The notes beneath the pieces were generated by a model, which saw only the letters and a list, made by a program, of their open reading frames with translations, was not told the origin of the DNA and made no database searches. From Armatimonadota bacterium (lineage in GTDB: Bacteria > Armatimonadota > Fimbriimonadia > Fimbriimonadales > Fimbriimonadaceae), in assembly GCA_025360125.1 (NCBI GenBank), contig JANYCU010000036.1:1-64000 (forward strand): a DNA stretch of 64,000 nt, in the 5' to 3' direction. Made by a program: the position numbers and the translations under genes. The first letter of the stretch is position 1; each line of letters starts with the position of its first letter. Below are positions 50,695 through 59,217 of this stretch, piece after piece.

Positions 50695-53283
50695 TTAGCC
50701 TCCGCTTGATCGGAAGATTGCATTCATGAGGAGTTTGTACGCCCCGTGGTTTTGGCCTCGGAAGAGGATTTCTGGCCCCACCAAGACCACTTGACCTTTG
50801 CCGAGGGTAACGTCGATGACTCCGGCAGAACCCTTCAGTACCTCTTGCCCCCACGCCCAGCCTGACCGAAGTGGCTTGTCGGAATTGTAGGTGCCGACCG
50901 CTTTGGCGTCGCCCGAAACTTTGAATGCGGGTGAATTGTCAAACATCACGTCGACGGTTTCTTCCATGCCTCTGGTGAGTCTTGAGCTTTCCAGTTTGAG
51001 TTGGAGAACGGAGCCTGGGATGTAGAATTTGGTATTTGGGAGGGCAACGCCTTTGTCGTCGACGATGGCGGATTTGATGGGAAGCTTCATCTGCTGGGCG
51101 AAGCTGGTTGCGGCGGAGCCGATGCAAAAGATGTGGCCGCCGTCGCGGACAAATTTCTCGATACGGGTGATGGTTTCTGCCGACATCGAGCCCATGCGAA
51201 GTCGGTAACGAAACGGTATCGTCATGTCTTCGGCCAGGTTGTTGGCGGGAGCATTTCCACCACCACCCGCTCGATTGCCTCGAACGCCAGCCCCGTTGGG
51301 GAAGATGATGATGTCGTATTTTGATCGAAGGTCCATGCTGTCGAGGTCGGGTGGATAGACCACATCGAAATCAAAACCGAATTGCTCGAGGGTGAAGCGG
51401 GTCCAGCCGGATTCCATCGAGCCGCCATATTGATCCCAGAGGGCGATTCGGGGTTTCTGGATAGTCGCGAAGCCTCCTGCTGGGCCATGAGTTGTAGCTA
51501 CTAGATTGGCGATTCCGCTGGTAAGCCCTTTTAATTTGGCCGGGTCTCCTTGGACTTCAATTCCCCAGGGTTGGCTTCCAACCATTAAGCCTTGCTTCCA
51601 GGCACGATTTGCAATGGTGAACGAATCGTTTTGGCTGGCAGGGAGAAAAATTGCGTTACCATCGGTGCTTAAAGGTGGCATTCCATCCAGATGATTTAGA
51701 TCAACTTTCTCGGTATCCAGTTTCGGTGTTTCAAGAACTCGACCGAATTTGACACCCATTTGGAAGGCGAGAGTGTAGCCTGCGTTATCGTATGGTGGAA
51801 TTGGAGGTCCACCGGGGAATTGGAAGTCATTGGGGTGATCTTGCGGCTCAAACATGTCCAAAATGTGAGGTCGGTAGGACTGGTCGCATAAGACAACGAA
51901 GGAACCTTTCTGCCAGTTTCCATTGTCTTTGGTTAATCGTTGGACTTCAATTCCACATTCCATCAATTTTTTGATGAACTTGGTGGCGGTAGCAAAATCA
52001 TGTTGATCGGACGGAACAACGTAGGCTCGGGCATCGCGGAGTTCGGGCTTTTTGAGCGCATCCGCGCCGTACTTGGCGATGCGGGACGGATAGCGGGACC
52101 AACTGTCTTTTGATCCTCGATCGACGGAGTTTCGGCCAGCTCGATAGAAGTCGAAAAGCACTCGTTCGCGGTACCGAGATGCGTAGTCGAGGATGGCGTA
52201 GTTCGCCGAGATTTCGTATTCGAGCGAGTCGCGGAGGTGCCACATCTTGCCGCCTTCTACTGGGAGAGGGACATCGGTTGAGGGAATTTGGTACTTCTCT
52301 ACGAACGGCAGTGGAGCGGGATTTGGGCTGCCGTAAGTTTCGGTCAAGATTCCGATCATGTTGTGGAAGTAGGTTGTGGTTCGGAGGCCGCCGTTCCACC
52401 AAGTTGAGTAGAGGGTGGTGTTGCGCATCGCGGTTCCGGGTTTGCCTTCGGCGATCATGCGCTGGTGCATGTGAGTGCCGACGAGGTCGGTACCAATGTC
52501 AATCATGGCGTCCATGTTGTAATTGAACGGATTTCGGAACGGAGGGCAAAACATGATGGTTCCAGCCGGGGCCGATTGGTGGTGGTTGTATACGACTTGG
52601 GGATACCACTGCGAGTAGAGAACGCGATTGATGTTGCGCGTCTCGGACATGTTGTTGGCGTAGAAATCGCGGTTGTTGTCGTGGCCACAGTACTTTTGGT
52701 AGAGGTAGGGGAGCCCGGCCATGCTGCGGGTTTTGGGGTCGGAGCGGCGCATGTACCAGTTGGAAACCCAATCGTTACCGTCGGGGTTGGCGTGGACAAG
52801 GAGGATGACGCAGTCCTTGAGTACTCGCTTGGTTTCGGCGTCGTCTTGTGACGTGAGGCGGTACGCCATTTCGATGAGGTGTTGGGTTTCGAGGACTTCG
52901 CTGGCGTGGAGTCCGCCGTCGATCCAGATGACGGCCTTTTGATTTTTGACGAAGTTTCGGACGTCGTCGTCGTTTTTGAAGTCTTTGGCTTTTGCCAGTC
53001 GCTCGTTGCCTTTGCGGATACTTTCAAGGTTGCGGCGGTTTGATGGGTCGGTGATGACGCACATCATCTGGTCGCGGCCGTCTTCGGTTTTGCCGATGCT
53101 TTCTACGGTGAGGCGGTCGGATTTTGTCGCGAGGAGCTTCCAGTAGTCGGTTAGTTCGGTGTAATTGGCCAGATAGTAGTCTTCGCAGGCATCGTGTCCG
53201 AGGAATTGCTTGGGTGAAGGGACGTTTGACGCTGAAGCCAAAGAGGTGAGAGCGAGAATGACAAAAAGTGCGAACCGACGCAT
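50695..53283 (-). CDS. Secreted M14-family zinc carboxypeptidase
   Basis: An 862-residue exported peptidase. Residues 1-18 are a signal peptide. The M14 zinc ligands are in GGLHASEVLET (HxxE, near residue 110) and the later His in YNHHQSAP near 240, and NNRDFYANN lies between them. The catalytic Glu may be in GILTETYGSP near 313. The remaining 500 residues are a large C-terminal region with a Rossmann-like class I glutamine amidotransferase-type fold (FPNGAGVRGN, FVRDGGHIFCIGSAATSF). It would trim peptides in the periplasm or outside the cell. TAAAGT lies 6 nt upstream of the ATG. Confidence 0.88.
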   Translation of the reverse strand: MRRFALFVILALTSLASASNVPSPKQFLGHDACEDYYLANYTELTDYWKLLATKSDRLTVESIGKTEDGRDQMMCVITDPSNRRNLESIRKGNERLAKAKDFKNDDDVRNFVKNQKAVIWIDGGLHASEVLETQHLIEMAYRLTSQDDAETKRVLKDCVILLVHANPDGNDWVSNWYMRRSDPKTRSMAGLPYLYQKYCGHDNNRDFYANNMSETRNINRVLYSQWYPQVVYNHHQSAPAGTIMFCPPFRNPFNYNMDAMIDIGTDLVGTHMHQRMIAEGKPGTAMRNTTLYSTWWNGGLRTTTYFHNMIGILTETYGSPNPAPLPFVEKYQIPSTDVPLPVEGGKMWHLRDSLEYEISANYAILDYASRYRERVLFDFYRAGRNSVDRGSKDSWSRYPSRIAKYGADALKKPELRDARAYVVPSDQHDFATATKFIKKLMECGIEVQRLTKDNGNWQKGSFVVLCDQSYRPHILDMFEPQDHPNDFQFPGGPPIPPYDNAGYTLAFQMGVKFGRVLETPKLDTEKVDLNHLDGMPPLSTDGNAIFLPASQNDSFTIANRAWKQGLMVGSQPWGIEVQGDPAKLKGLTSGIANLVATTHGPAGGFATIQKPRIALWDQYGGSMESGWTRFTLEQFGFDFDVVYPPDLDSMDLRSKYDIIIFPNGAGVRGNRAGGGGNAPANNLAEDMTIPFRYRLRMGSMSAETITRIEKFVRDGGHIFCIGSAATSFAQQMKLPIKSAIVDDKGVALPNTKFYIPGSVLQLKLESSRLTRGMEETVDVMFDNSPAFKVSGDAKAVGTYNSDKPLRSGWAWGQEVLKGSAGVIDVTLGKGQVVLVGPEILFRGQNHGAYKLLMNAIFRSSGG

Positions 53284-53398
53284 TTGGTGACTTTACCTTT
53301 CTGGGAGGGGCGAGGGGCTGAAGAAGGGCAAGCTCCGCTTGGGCTTGCTTCGCTAGGGCGAGGGGCCAAAAGAAGACAACTTAAAAGTTCGTGGCCTC

Positions 53399-53458
53399 CG
53401 TAACGATTTGAATTCAAATTTTTGGTTTTTTCAAATTTGTGTCGATTTTTTCGAACCT
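53399..53458. repeat. 60-bp degenerate direct repeat, copy A
   Basis: Shares CGTAAC(G/A)ATTTGA at its start and the exact block TCAAATTTGTGTCGATT with copy B about 309 bp downstream; the differences lie in the T-run and middle. Confidence 0.85.
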
Positions 53459-53475
53459 GGGTGCAAGGAAGCAAT

Positions 53476-53511
53476 GGCAAGGGCAAGGGCAAGGGCAAGG
53501 GCAAGGGCAAG
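53476..53511. repeat. Hexanucleotide tandem repeat (GGCAAG x6)
   Basis: Six exact GGCAAG units. The unit is one or two bases away from GCGAGG and GCAAGT in the xylB-upstream tract and from AGTGCA at 53631. Confidence 0.95.
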
Positions 53512-53630
53512 GGACAAAGAAGCTGGGAAGCGAGGGAATGAAATTTCACTAGGGTTGGGAAGTGCAGGGTTTGGAAGACATGGGTGAGTGATATTGAAAA
53601 ACTTTGTTCCTAAAACTTGGGAGAGTGCTG

Positions 53631-53654
53631 AGTGCGAGTGCAAGTGCAAGTGCA
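53631..53654. repeat. Hexanucleotide tandem repeat (AGTGCA type x4)
   Basis: One AGTGCG followed by three AGTGCA units. It is a cyclic variant of the GCAAGT units found at 11907-11918. Confidence 0.9.
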
Positions 53655-53707
53655 AGGTGGAGAATGGGAAAGAATCGGCTCTGGAGTTCGCTTCGCTTTG
53701 GAATGTT

Positions 53708-53766
53708 CGTAACAATTTGAGCCTGAATTTTTATTTTTTTCAAATTTGTGTCGATTGTTTTGAACC
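53708..53766. repeat. 60-bp degenerate direct repeat, copy B
   Basis: See copy A at 53399. Each copy lies next to a hexamer array, so the pair suggests a duplicated noncoding unit of about 300 bp. Confidence 0.85.
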
Positions 53767-53963
53767 TCTGAACGGCCGTGAAAAAAAACCTTCCTAAAAT
53801 CACCTAACTGACCAAGTCGAGCTAGAGATTGGTTTTGGGATTATTTTTCGAGGCATACTGTATTAGACGTCGTAATAGTAGACATTGTTCTACTTTTTAA
53901 TATAATTTCGGAAATTTTTGCCTCTGCTAGGTCAGGAGGATAGCAGGTGATCATTAGCTTGTC

Positions 53964-54052
53964 CCTGCTTAAGCTCGCAGCTGCGCAGATGGTCGCTTAA
54001 ACAGGCCACCCCTTTTTAGGATTTCCACCCAGCCCACGCAGTGGCTTGCCGG
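53964..54052 (+). repeat. Left arm of a long inverted repeat around the full-length Rhs gene
   Basis: Bases 53964-54014 match the reverse complement of 59155-59205 with 2 mismatches in 51. The similarity then continues inward at lower identity through CCCACGCAGTGGCTTGCC to about 54052. The outer part contains CTTAAG and the palindrome CGCAGCTGCG. A second copy of the CCCACGCA-TGGCT-GCC motif is at 54076-54094. Confidence 0.9.
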
Positions 54053-54185
54053 AGCCAGTGCCACAAAATAGCCCCGCCCACGCATTGGCTCGCCAGATAT
54101 TGCCATAAATGTCAATGTGACAAAAGAAAAACGAGCAATTGCAAGGAGAAACAAGAGGAATTGAAAAAAATGGTCATAAAAAAGG

Positions 54186-54214
54186 TACACAAATATCGAG
54201 AACTGCTATATGAT
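54186..54214 (+). promoter_or_regulatory. Candidate promoter of the full-length Rhs gene
   Basis: TACACA (54186-54191), a 17-bp spacer and TATGAT (54209-54214) precede a leader of about 50 nt and the Shine-Dalgarno GAGGGGAG. Unlike many neighbours, this gene is not leaderless. Confidence 0.4.
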
Positions 54215-54273
54215 GGAGACTATTGCGAACAAGGGCCTGGTAAAAATGGCAGGTCTTGGTCGAGGGGAGTTTA

Positions 54274-57200
54274 ATGAGAATGTTTAAACGTAACAGCCTG
54301 TCCTTAAGGATGACCTGTATCTTTGCCGCCGTGATGATGGCGTACTCGTCTTCCGCGAATGGAATAAACAGCATCATCGGGTCATTCGGGCGAATGGTGA
54401 TCTTGCAGGGCACGGGCGACTACACCGACAGTCCATACACTCCAAGTACGCTTTCCAGCCCGGTTGTGCAGGCGGATACTCGGGGAGATTTCTATCTGCC
54501 CGCAGATATCGCGAGTATTGAGACTGCCGCTCGGATCCAAATGGATTTGCAGACTCAACCGGATACGCAGAATTTATCAGACCCTGCACCAGTCGACCCC
54601 GGCGACAACAGTGCACTCTACGGACGGCCCGCGATTGCGGATAAGAGTCAGGGGGACCCTAACGCTGTGGCCGGAGGCGGTCTTGGCGGTACGGATACGG
54701 GTACCACGGGGACATCTGGTACGGCCAGTACCGCCGGTACAACTGGAACGACGGGCACGACAGGAACAACTGGCACGACGGGAACCACTGGACTCACGGG
54801 CGTAACCGGGGGCGGCAACGGAACTCGCGCCGGAGGTCCGTTTCCCTGGGAAGGCGGACGTCCTGGCGGCGGATCCGAATTTGCGGCGGCCCAGGTTAAT
54901 ACTCAAACGGGCAATCGACTTACTTCGGTGCCAATCGTCGGTTGGAAAGTCAAAGGCGGAGTTCCGTTTGGACTTTCACTCACCCACAATGCGCAAGATG
55001 CCACGGATACGGGCTGGGGCAAAGGTTGGCGGTCCAACATCGACTTTACCATCACCTATGTTGGCAAGAATCTCACGAGCGGAATTTCTACCGCGGTTGT
55101 CACCTATCCAGATGGACGACGATTAACTTTCACTTACCAAACAGGGTCTAACCCAGATTTTGGCGGAGTCTTCAATCCTCCGAAGGGCTTTTACGACACT
55201 TTGTATCCGCTCGGGACCGCGGGTCTAAAGCCAATTGGTTGGAGTTTGCGAACGAAGTCGCAGATGATTTATGTCTTTAATGTTCAGGGGCAACTGACAT
55301 CGTATCGGGACCGCTTTGGCAACAATGTTAGCATCACCAGAATTTCGCCGGAAACCCGGATTGTTAGCCCGACGGGCGAGTACATCTCCATCATCGATTC
55401 GCCCGCGTCTCAATTTAGTTCGGCCCAGCCGACGCAGAGTATGAAGTCTCGGTATTACTCGCATGTTTCGGTTCCTGGAAGCCGGGTTTGGGACTTCAAC
55501 TACACGAGAAGACCGACGGATATGACGCTGACGACGGTCACCTATCCGGTGCTTAACTCCGCTCGGCCAACGCAAAGCTTTACTTATCCGGCCACGGTTC
55601 AGAACGATGATCCGTTCAAGTGCGCGCCAATCGTCACCGAAGTGGACCCAATTAGCCGCACTTGGCGGCAAACTTACGACTCATCCAACCGGATGCTCAC
55701 TTTTCAGCTCCCGGTCACGGGCAACACGGGGACAGACCCGAAGTATCAGTTCAACTATTTCAGCGACCGAACTGAGTTTGTGCAGCCAAGTTTCCAGAGA
55801 ACGATAGATTATTACAACTCAGGAATACTTTCTCAGGTTAAGGACCAGGCGGGGTACATCACCTCGTACACCTATGACCAGTACTATAATGTCAAAATTT
55901 TGAGAGATGGCCGGGGTAACCGCGCCTATGCGGATTACGATGCTTTTGGGAATGTTTTAGATTCGCAAGACCAGCGGCAATACAACAACAGCGTCAAGTT
56001 GTATTGCACCTATAACCCGGTCAATGACCTTATCACGCAAAAGGACGCCCGGGGAATTACGACCCAATATGTCCGCGATGGAATTTCTGGCGTGGTCACG
56101 AGCATCATCGATGGCAAAAACAATACGCTTGTCGTCAACACCTATAACGGGGATGGATCGCTTGCGACGACGGCAAGCCAAGGCGTCACGACAGTTTTTG
56201 GCTACGACGGCGCGTATCGTCTGAACACGGTCACGACTCCGGATGGCTCGGCGACAATCATTTACGGAACGAGCGACCAGCGAATTGGGAAACCAATCTC
56301 GGTTACGACCAGACTGGGAACGTCGACACTCTACTACGACTCGTGGGGACGATTAACGAGCACGAACCGTTTCGATAGCGCAAATGCCTCGGTTACGATG
56401 AATGTGATGGGCTACGTCAGCTCGGCGACCGACGTTTTGAACCGAACGACGAATTTGGTTCGGGACGGGATTGGTCGGGTAACCCAGGTGACGAATGCTC
56501 GGGGCGACGTTGAGCAGTATCGCTTCAATTCGGAAGGGTATATGGACCAGGTCATTAATGGCATGGGCAAATACCGCTACTACTATTACACGGCGCGGGG
56601 CGAACTTCGCAGCATCGTGTTTGGCGATGGCAACGTTGAGTTGTACCGCTTTGACGGGAACGGCAACCAGACTCAGCGCATCAACGGCCTTGCTCAGCTG
56701 ATTGCCTACGGTTATGACAACGTCGACAACCTTTCGACGGTGACTTACCCAACCGGGCCAGGGACGACGCTGAATTACGATAACGACGGCCGTCAGACCT
56801 CGATGGTCGATGGAACCGGAACCTCGAGCTGGCTTTATGACAACGCGGACAATGTGACGAAGCTCACCACTCCGCAAGGGGTGATGGATTATGCCTACGA
56901 CGTTTGGAACCGAAGAACGAGCCTGACCGAAGGGACGGCGGTGACGAACTACGGCTTTGTCAGCGGAAAGCTCAAGACGATCGTGAAGTCCACGGATAAC
57001 GTCTCGACGACTTTAAGCTATGACCAGTATGGGCGGGTGTTTGCCAAGAACGATGGCGCCACGACCACAACTTACGGCTATGACGCAAACGACCGGGTGA
57101 ACTCAATCGTTCACTCGAATTCGAGTACCAATGCGGTCTTGCATCAAGAGTGGTACAACTTCGATGCGGCGAACAACCTTCAGACGAAGATTGTGAACTC

Positions 57201-58527
57201 GGCGGCCACAAGCTACACCTACGATGGCATCGACCAGCTTCTCACTGAGAACGGGGGCGGCATTGCAAACACCTACGCCTACGATGCCAACGGCAACCGC
57301 ACGAGCAAGAACGCCGAGCTTTACACGTACGACGACGGCGACAAGCTTCTGACTCGCGGTTCGACGAGCTACAGCTACGATGCCTGCGGAAGAACGAAGA
57401 CGATCGTGGGTCCGAGTGGAACCAGAACCTTTACGTGGGACTACGAAGACAGATTGACAAATCTCTCGGGCGGTGGAGTTTCTTCGACAAACTACGGATA
57501 TAACGGAGTCGGCTCTCGAACTTCGAAATCTAATTCTTCTGGTTCGAGAACTTATAAGCGCAACGGAGTGGGCGTCACTGCTCCGGTCCTTTCGGACGGA
57601 GTGGCGAGCATGGTTCCAGGAATCTCTGAGAAGTCTGGTGGCGTCACGAGCTTTCCGCATACCGATCGTCTCGGCTCGATGAAGGGGCTTTCCGCCTCTG
57701 GAGTCTTGACGGATACGGCCGACTACGACGCCTTTGGCAAAGTCGTTTCGCGAACGGGAACGAATTCCACACAGAAGGGCTTTGCGTCTGGCTTTGGCTA
57801 CCAGGAAGATGGGGAATCTGGCTACAAGCTGCTTGGGCATCGCTATTACGATCCGGAGACGGGGCGATTCCTGAGCAGAGACCCTGTTAGAGCAGGGAAT
57901 AACTGGTACTCATACTGTAGTAACAATCCCGTTAAAGCAGTGGACCCAAACGGCCTCGACGAAGAGAAGCTTTTTGGCGTAGGTTTTTATCAGCGGGTTC
58001 TGGCGATGTCACCTTGGTGGCAAGCCTTTTGGGCCAGAGTATTAGGCGTCTCTACTGCATCGATGAAATTAGCTGTCGATGCATGGAAGACCGCTGTGCA
58101 AGGGGGCGAAACTGCATTGGAGGATGCAGTCCCCCTTGCTCAAAAAATCGTAGACGGGGCTTCGCGTGGCCCAAATCCCTATGGCTGCTTGGGTAAACCT
58201 GACCACCAACAGGCCATTGCTGACTGGGGTGAATCAGTCTTGGCCCAGGGTGGCGAGGTGGAAAGTGGAGGTGGGATTGCGAAAACGATTATGTATAGAA
58301 TGTCAAATGACCGCCTTCAGGCGCCCGATGGCGTGGCTGCTTATACGGGAGGCATGAGAGAAGCCTTTGAATCCGGTCGAGCATTACTGAATGGTGAACC
58401 AAACATGAGAGAATTTATTAAGATCGGTAACCTTCTCGACTCACGTTTCGACAGTGTAGACTGGGGAGGTCTTGGGATGCATACGACCAAGCTCGGAGGA
58501 GGTAAATTTGGGTCAACGCACATTTAG
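54274..58527 (+). CDS. Full-length secreted Rhs/YD-repeat protein with C-terminal toxin domain
   Basis: A 1417-residue polymorphic toxin. ATG 54274 is preceded by GAGGGGAG at good spacing; residues 1-30 are a signal peptide. A linker of TGTTGT repeats is near 145-180. Residues about 200-1150 are YD repeats (YDxxGRVT-type), which build the cage that encloses the toxin. The core ends with GYKLLGHRYYDPETGRFLSRDP near 1190-1212 and NNPVKAVDPNGL near 1220. The last 190 residues are the toxin: GKPDHQQAI near 1305, APDGVAAY near 1352 and ESGRALLNGEPNMREF near 1368 recall REase-fold (PD-(D/E)XK) toxins; this is inference. The next gene overlaps it by 20 bp. Confidence 0.9.
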   Translation: MRMFKRNSLSLRMTCIFAAVMMAYSSSANGINSIIGSFGRMVILQGTGDYTDSPYTPSTLSSPVVQADTRGDFYLPADIASIETAARIQMDLQTQPDTQNLSDPAPVDPGDNSALYGRPAIADKSQGDPNAVAGGGLGGTDTGTTGTSGTASTAGTTGTTGTTGTTGTTGTTGLTGVTGGGNGTRAGGPFPWEGGRPGGGSEFAAAQVNTQTGNRLTSVPIVGWKVKGGVPFGLSLTHNAQDATDTGWGKGWRSNIDFTITYVGKNLTSGISTAVVTYPDGRRLTFTYQTGSNPDFGGVFNPPKGFYDTLYPLGTAGLKPIGWSLRTKSQMIYVFNVQGQLTSYRDRFGNNVSITRISPETRIVSPTGEYISIIDSPASQFSSAQPTQSMKSRYYSHVSVPGSRVWDFNYTRRPTDMTLTTVTYPVLNSARPTQSFTYPATVQNDDPFKCAPIVTEVDPISRTWRQTYDSSNRMLTFQLPVTGNTGTDPKYQFNYFSDRTEFVQPSFQRTIDYYNSGILSQVKDQAGYITSYTYDQYYNVKILRDGRGNRAYADYDAFGNVLDSQDQRQYNNSVKLYCTYNPVNDLITQKDARGITTQYVRDGISGVVTSIIDGKNNTLVVNTYNGDGSLATTASQGVTTVFGYDGAYRLNTVTTPDGSATIIYGTSDQRIGKPISVTTRLGTSTLYYDSWGRLTSTNRFDSANASVTMNVMGYVSSATDVLNRTTNLVRDGIGRVTQVTNARGDVEQYRFNSEGYMDQVINGMGKYRYYYYTARGELRSIVFGDGNVELYRFDGNGNQTQRINGLAQLIAYGYDNVDNLSTVTYPTGPGTTLNYDNDGRQTSMVDGTGTSSWLYDNADNVTKLTTPQGVMDYAYDVWNRRTSLTEGTAVTNYGFVSGKLKTIVKSTDNVSTTLSYDQYGRVFAKNDGATTTTYGYDANDRVNSIVHSNSSTNAVLHQEWYNFDAANNLQTKIVNSAATSYTYDGIDQLLTENGGGIANTYAYDANGNRTSKNAELYTYDDGDKLLTRGSTSYSYDACGRTKTIVGPSGTRTFTWDYEDRLTNLSGGGVSSTNYGYNGVGSRTSKSNSSGSRTYKRNGVGVTAPVLSDGVASMVPGISEKSGGVTSFPHTDRLGSMKGLSASGVLTDTADYDAFGKVVSRTGTNSTQKGFASGFGYQEDGESGYKLLGHRYYDPETGRFLSRDPVRAGNNWYSYCSNNPVKAVDPNGLDEEKLFGVGFYQRVLAMSPWWQAFWARVLGVSTASMKLAVDAWKTAVQGGETALEDAVPLAQKIVDGASRGPNPYGCLGKPDHQQAIADWGESVLAQGGEVESGGGIAKTIMYRMSNDRLQAPDGVAAYTGGMREAFESGRALLNGEPNMREFIKIGNLLDSRFDSVDWGGLGMHTTKLGGGKFGSTHI

Positions 58528-59074
58528 ATGCTACATAACGCCAAAAGAATTCGAAGAGATTATTTTCAGATCTTCAGGAATATTTCAATTTAAATTTATA
58601 GGATCAAGTTGGAACCAATGTGAGTTAGTCGACATTGGAATTATGACGAGACAAGAAGGGTTAGAGTATGGTAATTTTATCTTTAGTGAAACTGAAATAC
58701 CAGTTAGTATTTATGAGAGCTGGGCAAGGGGAGACTTGCAGTTCTCCAACATATCTAACATGTTTGGATATATTGATATGTTGCAACTCTGCTTTAAAAT
58801 GAACAAAAGCGAGCTGACCGGCAAAGGCATGCCAATAAATCAGATGTCCTACCGACTTTTTAATTGGATCGTAAAGGAAATCCGAAAAATATCTGAGCTA
58901 TGTGATGATCTCTGTGTCATTTCAAGTGGGTCAAAACTTCACGAGAAAACAAGAATTACAAGTGGCATCCGGAAGGCTTTGATGGAAGGGACCTTACTTA
59001 CAGGAGGAAATTCACCTACAAGGAAGCCTGTCGTGGTCATTGGGTTGTGTCATGACTGTCAAAATAGACCTTAA
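58508..59074 (+). CDS. Candidate immunity protein for Rhs toxin 1
   Basis: A 188-residue protein starting at TTG 58508. The Shine-Dalgarno GGAGGAGG at 58495-58502 lies inside the toxin gene, and the gene begins 20 bp before the toxin stop, so the two are translationally coupled. That is the usual order of toxin and immunity genes. The protein is soluble and acidic, without signal peptide, as expected for a cytoplasmic antidote. It has no recognised immunity family motif. The AT content is higher than in the Rhs core, as for horizontally acquired toxin-immunity modules. Confidence 0.7.
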   Translation: MGQRTFRCYITPKEFEEIIFRSSGIFQFKFIGSSWNQCELVDIGIMTRQEGLEYGNFIFSETEIPVSIYESWARGDLQFSNISNMFGYIDMLQLCFKMNKSELTGKGMPINQMSYRLFNWIVKEIRKISELCDDLCVISSGSKLHEKTRITSGIRKALMEGTLLTGGNSPTRKPVVVIGLCHDCQNRP

Positions 59075-59115
59075 CTAGCCGGGATTGCAGGCAGATTTAC
59101 CCTCAAAGTAGACCT

Positions 59116-59205
59116 TTGGCGAGCCACTGTGTGGGATGGGTAAAAATTCTAAGTAAGGGGTGGCCTATTTAAGCGACCACCTGCGCAGCTGCGAGCTTAA
59201 GCAGG
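59116..59205 (-). repeat. Right arm of the long inverted repeat
   Basis: The complement of the left arm at 53964-54052: 51 bp at 49/51 identity (59155-59205) and an inner stretch with GGCGAGCCACTGTGTGGG (59118-59135). It lies between the immunity gene and the second Rhs tip, and its frame is open into that tip. Confidence 0.9.
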
Positions 59206-59217
59206 AATAAGAATACC

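Larger units (their letters stand above)
53284..54185. other. Repeat-rich intergenic region without a convincing gene
   Basis: No supported gene is seen in these 900 bases. The region holds two arrays of GCAAGG/AGTGCA hexamers, a 60-bp degenerate direct repeat, an AT-rich block (53870-53930) and the left arm of a long inverted repeat. Long minus-strand frames here are made by the repeats (Leu-Ala or Leu-Pro runs) and are not supported. Confidence 0.75.

Noticed and set aside
53151-53803. Long minus-strand frames with Leu-Ala or Leu-Pro runs upstream of the M14 gene
   Set aside because: The runs are made by hexamer repeats, no motif or start supports them, and the region is a duplicated noncoding unit.
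54274-58527. Rhs protein as a type VI secretion effector
   Set aside because: The protein has a Sec-type signal peptide and there is no VgrG, PAAR or Hcp gene in the window, so this route is not supported here.
53964-59205. Insertion sequence or composite transposon
   Set aside because: Long inverted repeats are present but no transposase frame, no clear target-site duplication, and the interior is only toxin and immunity genes.
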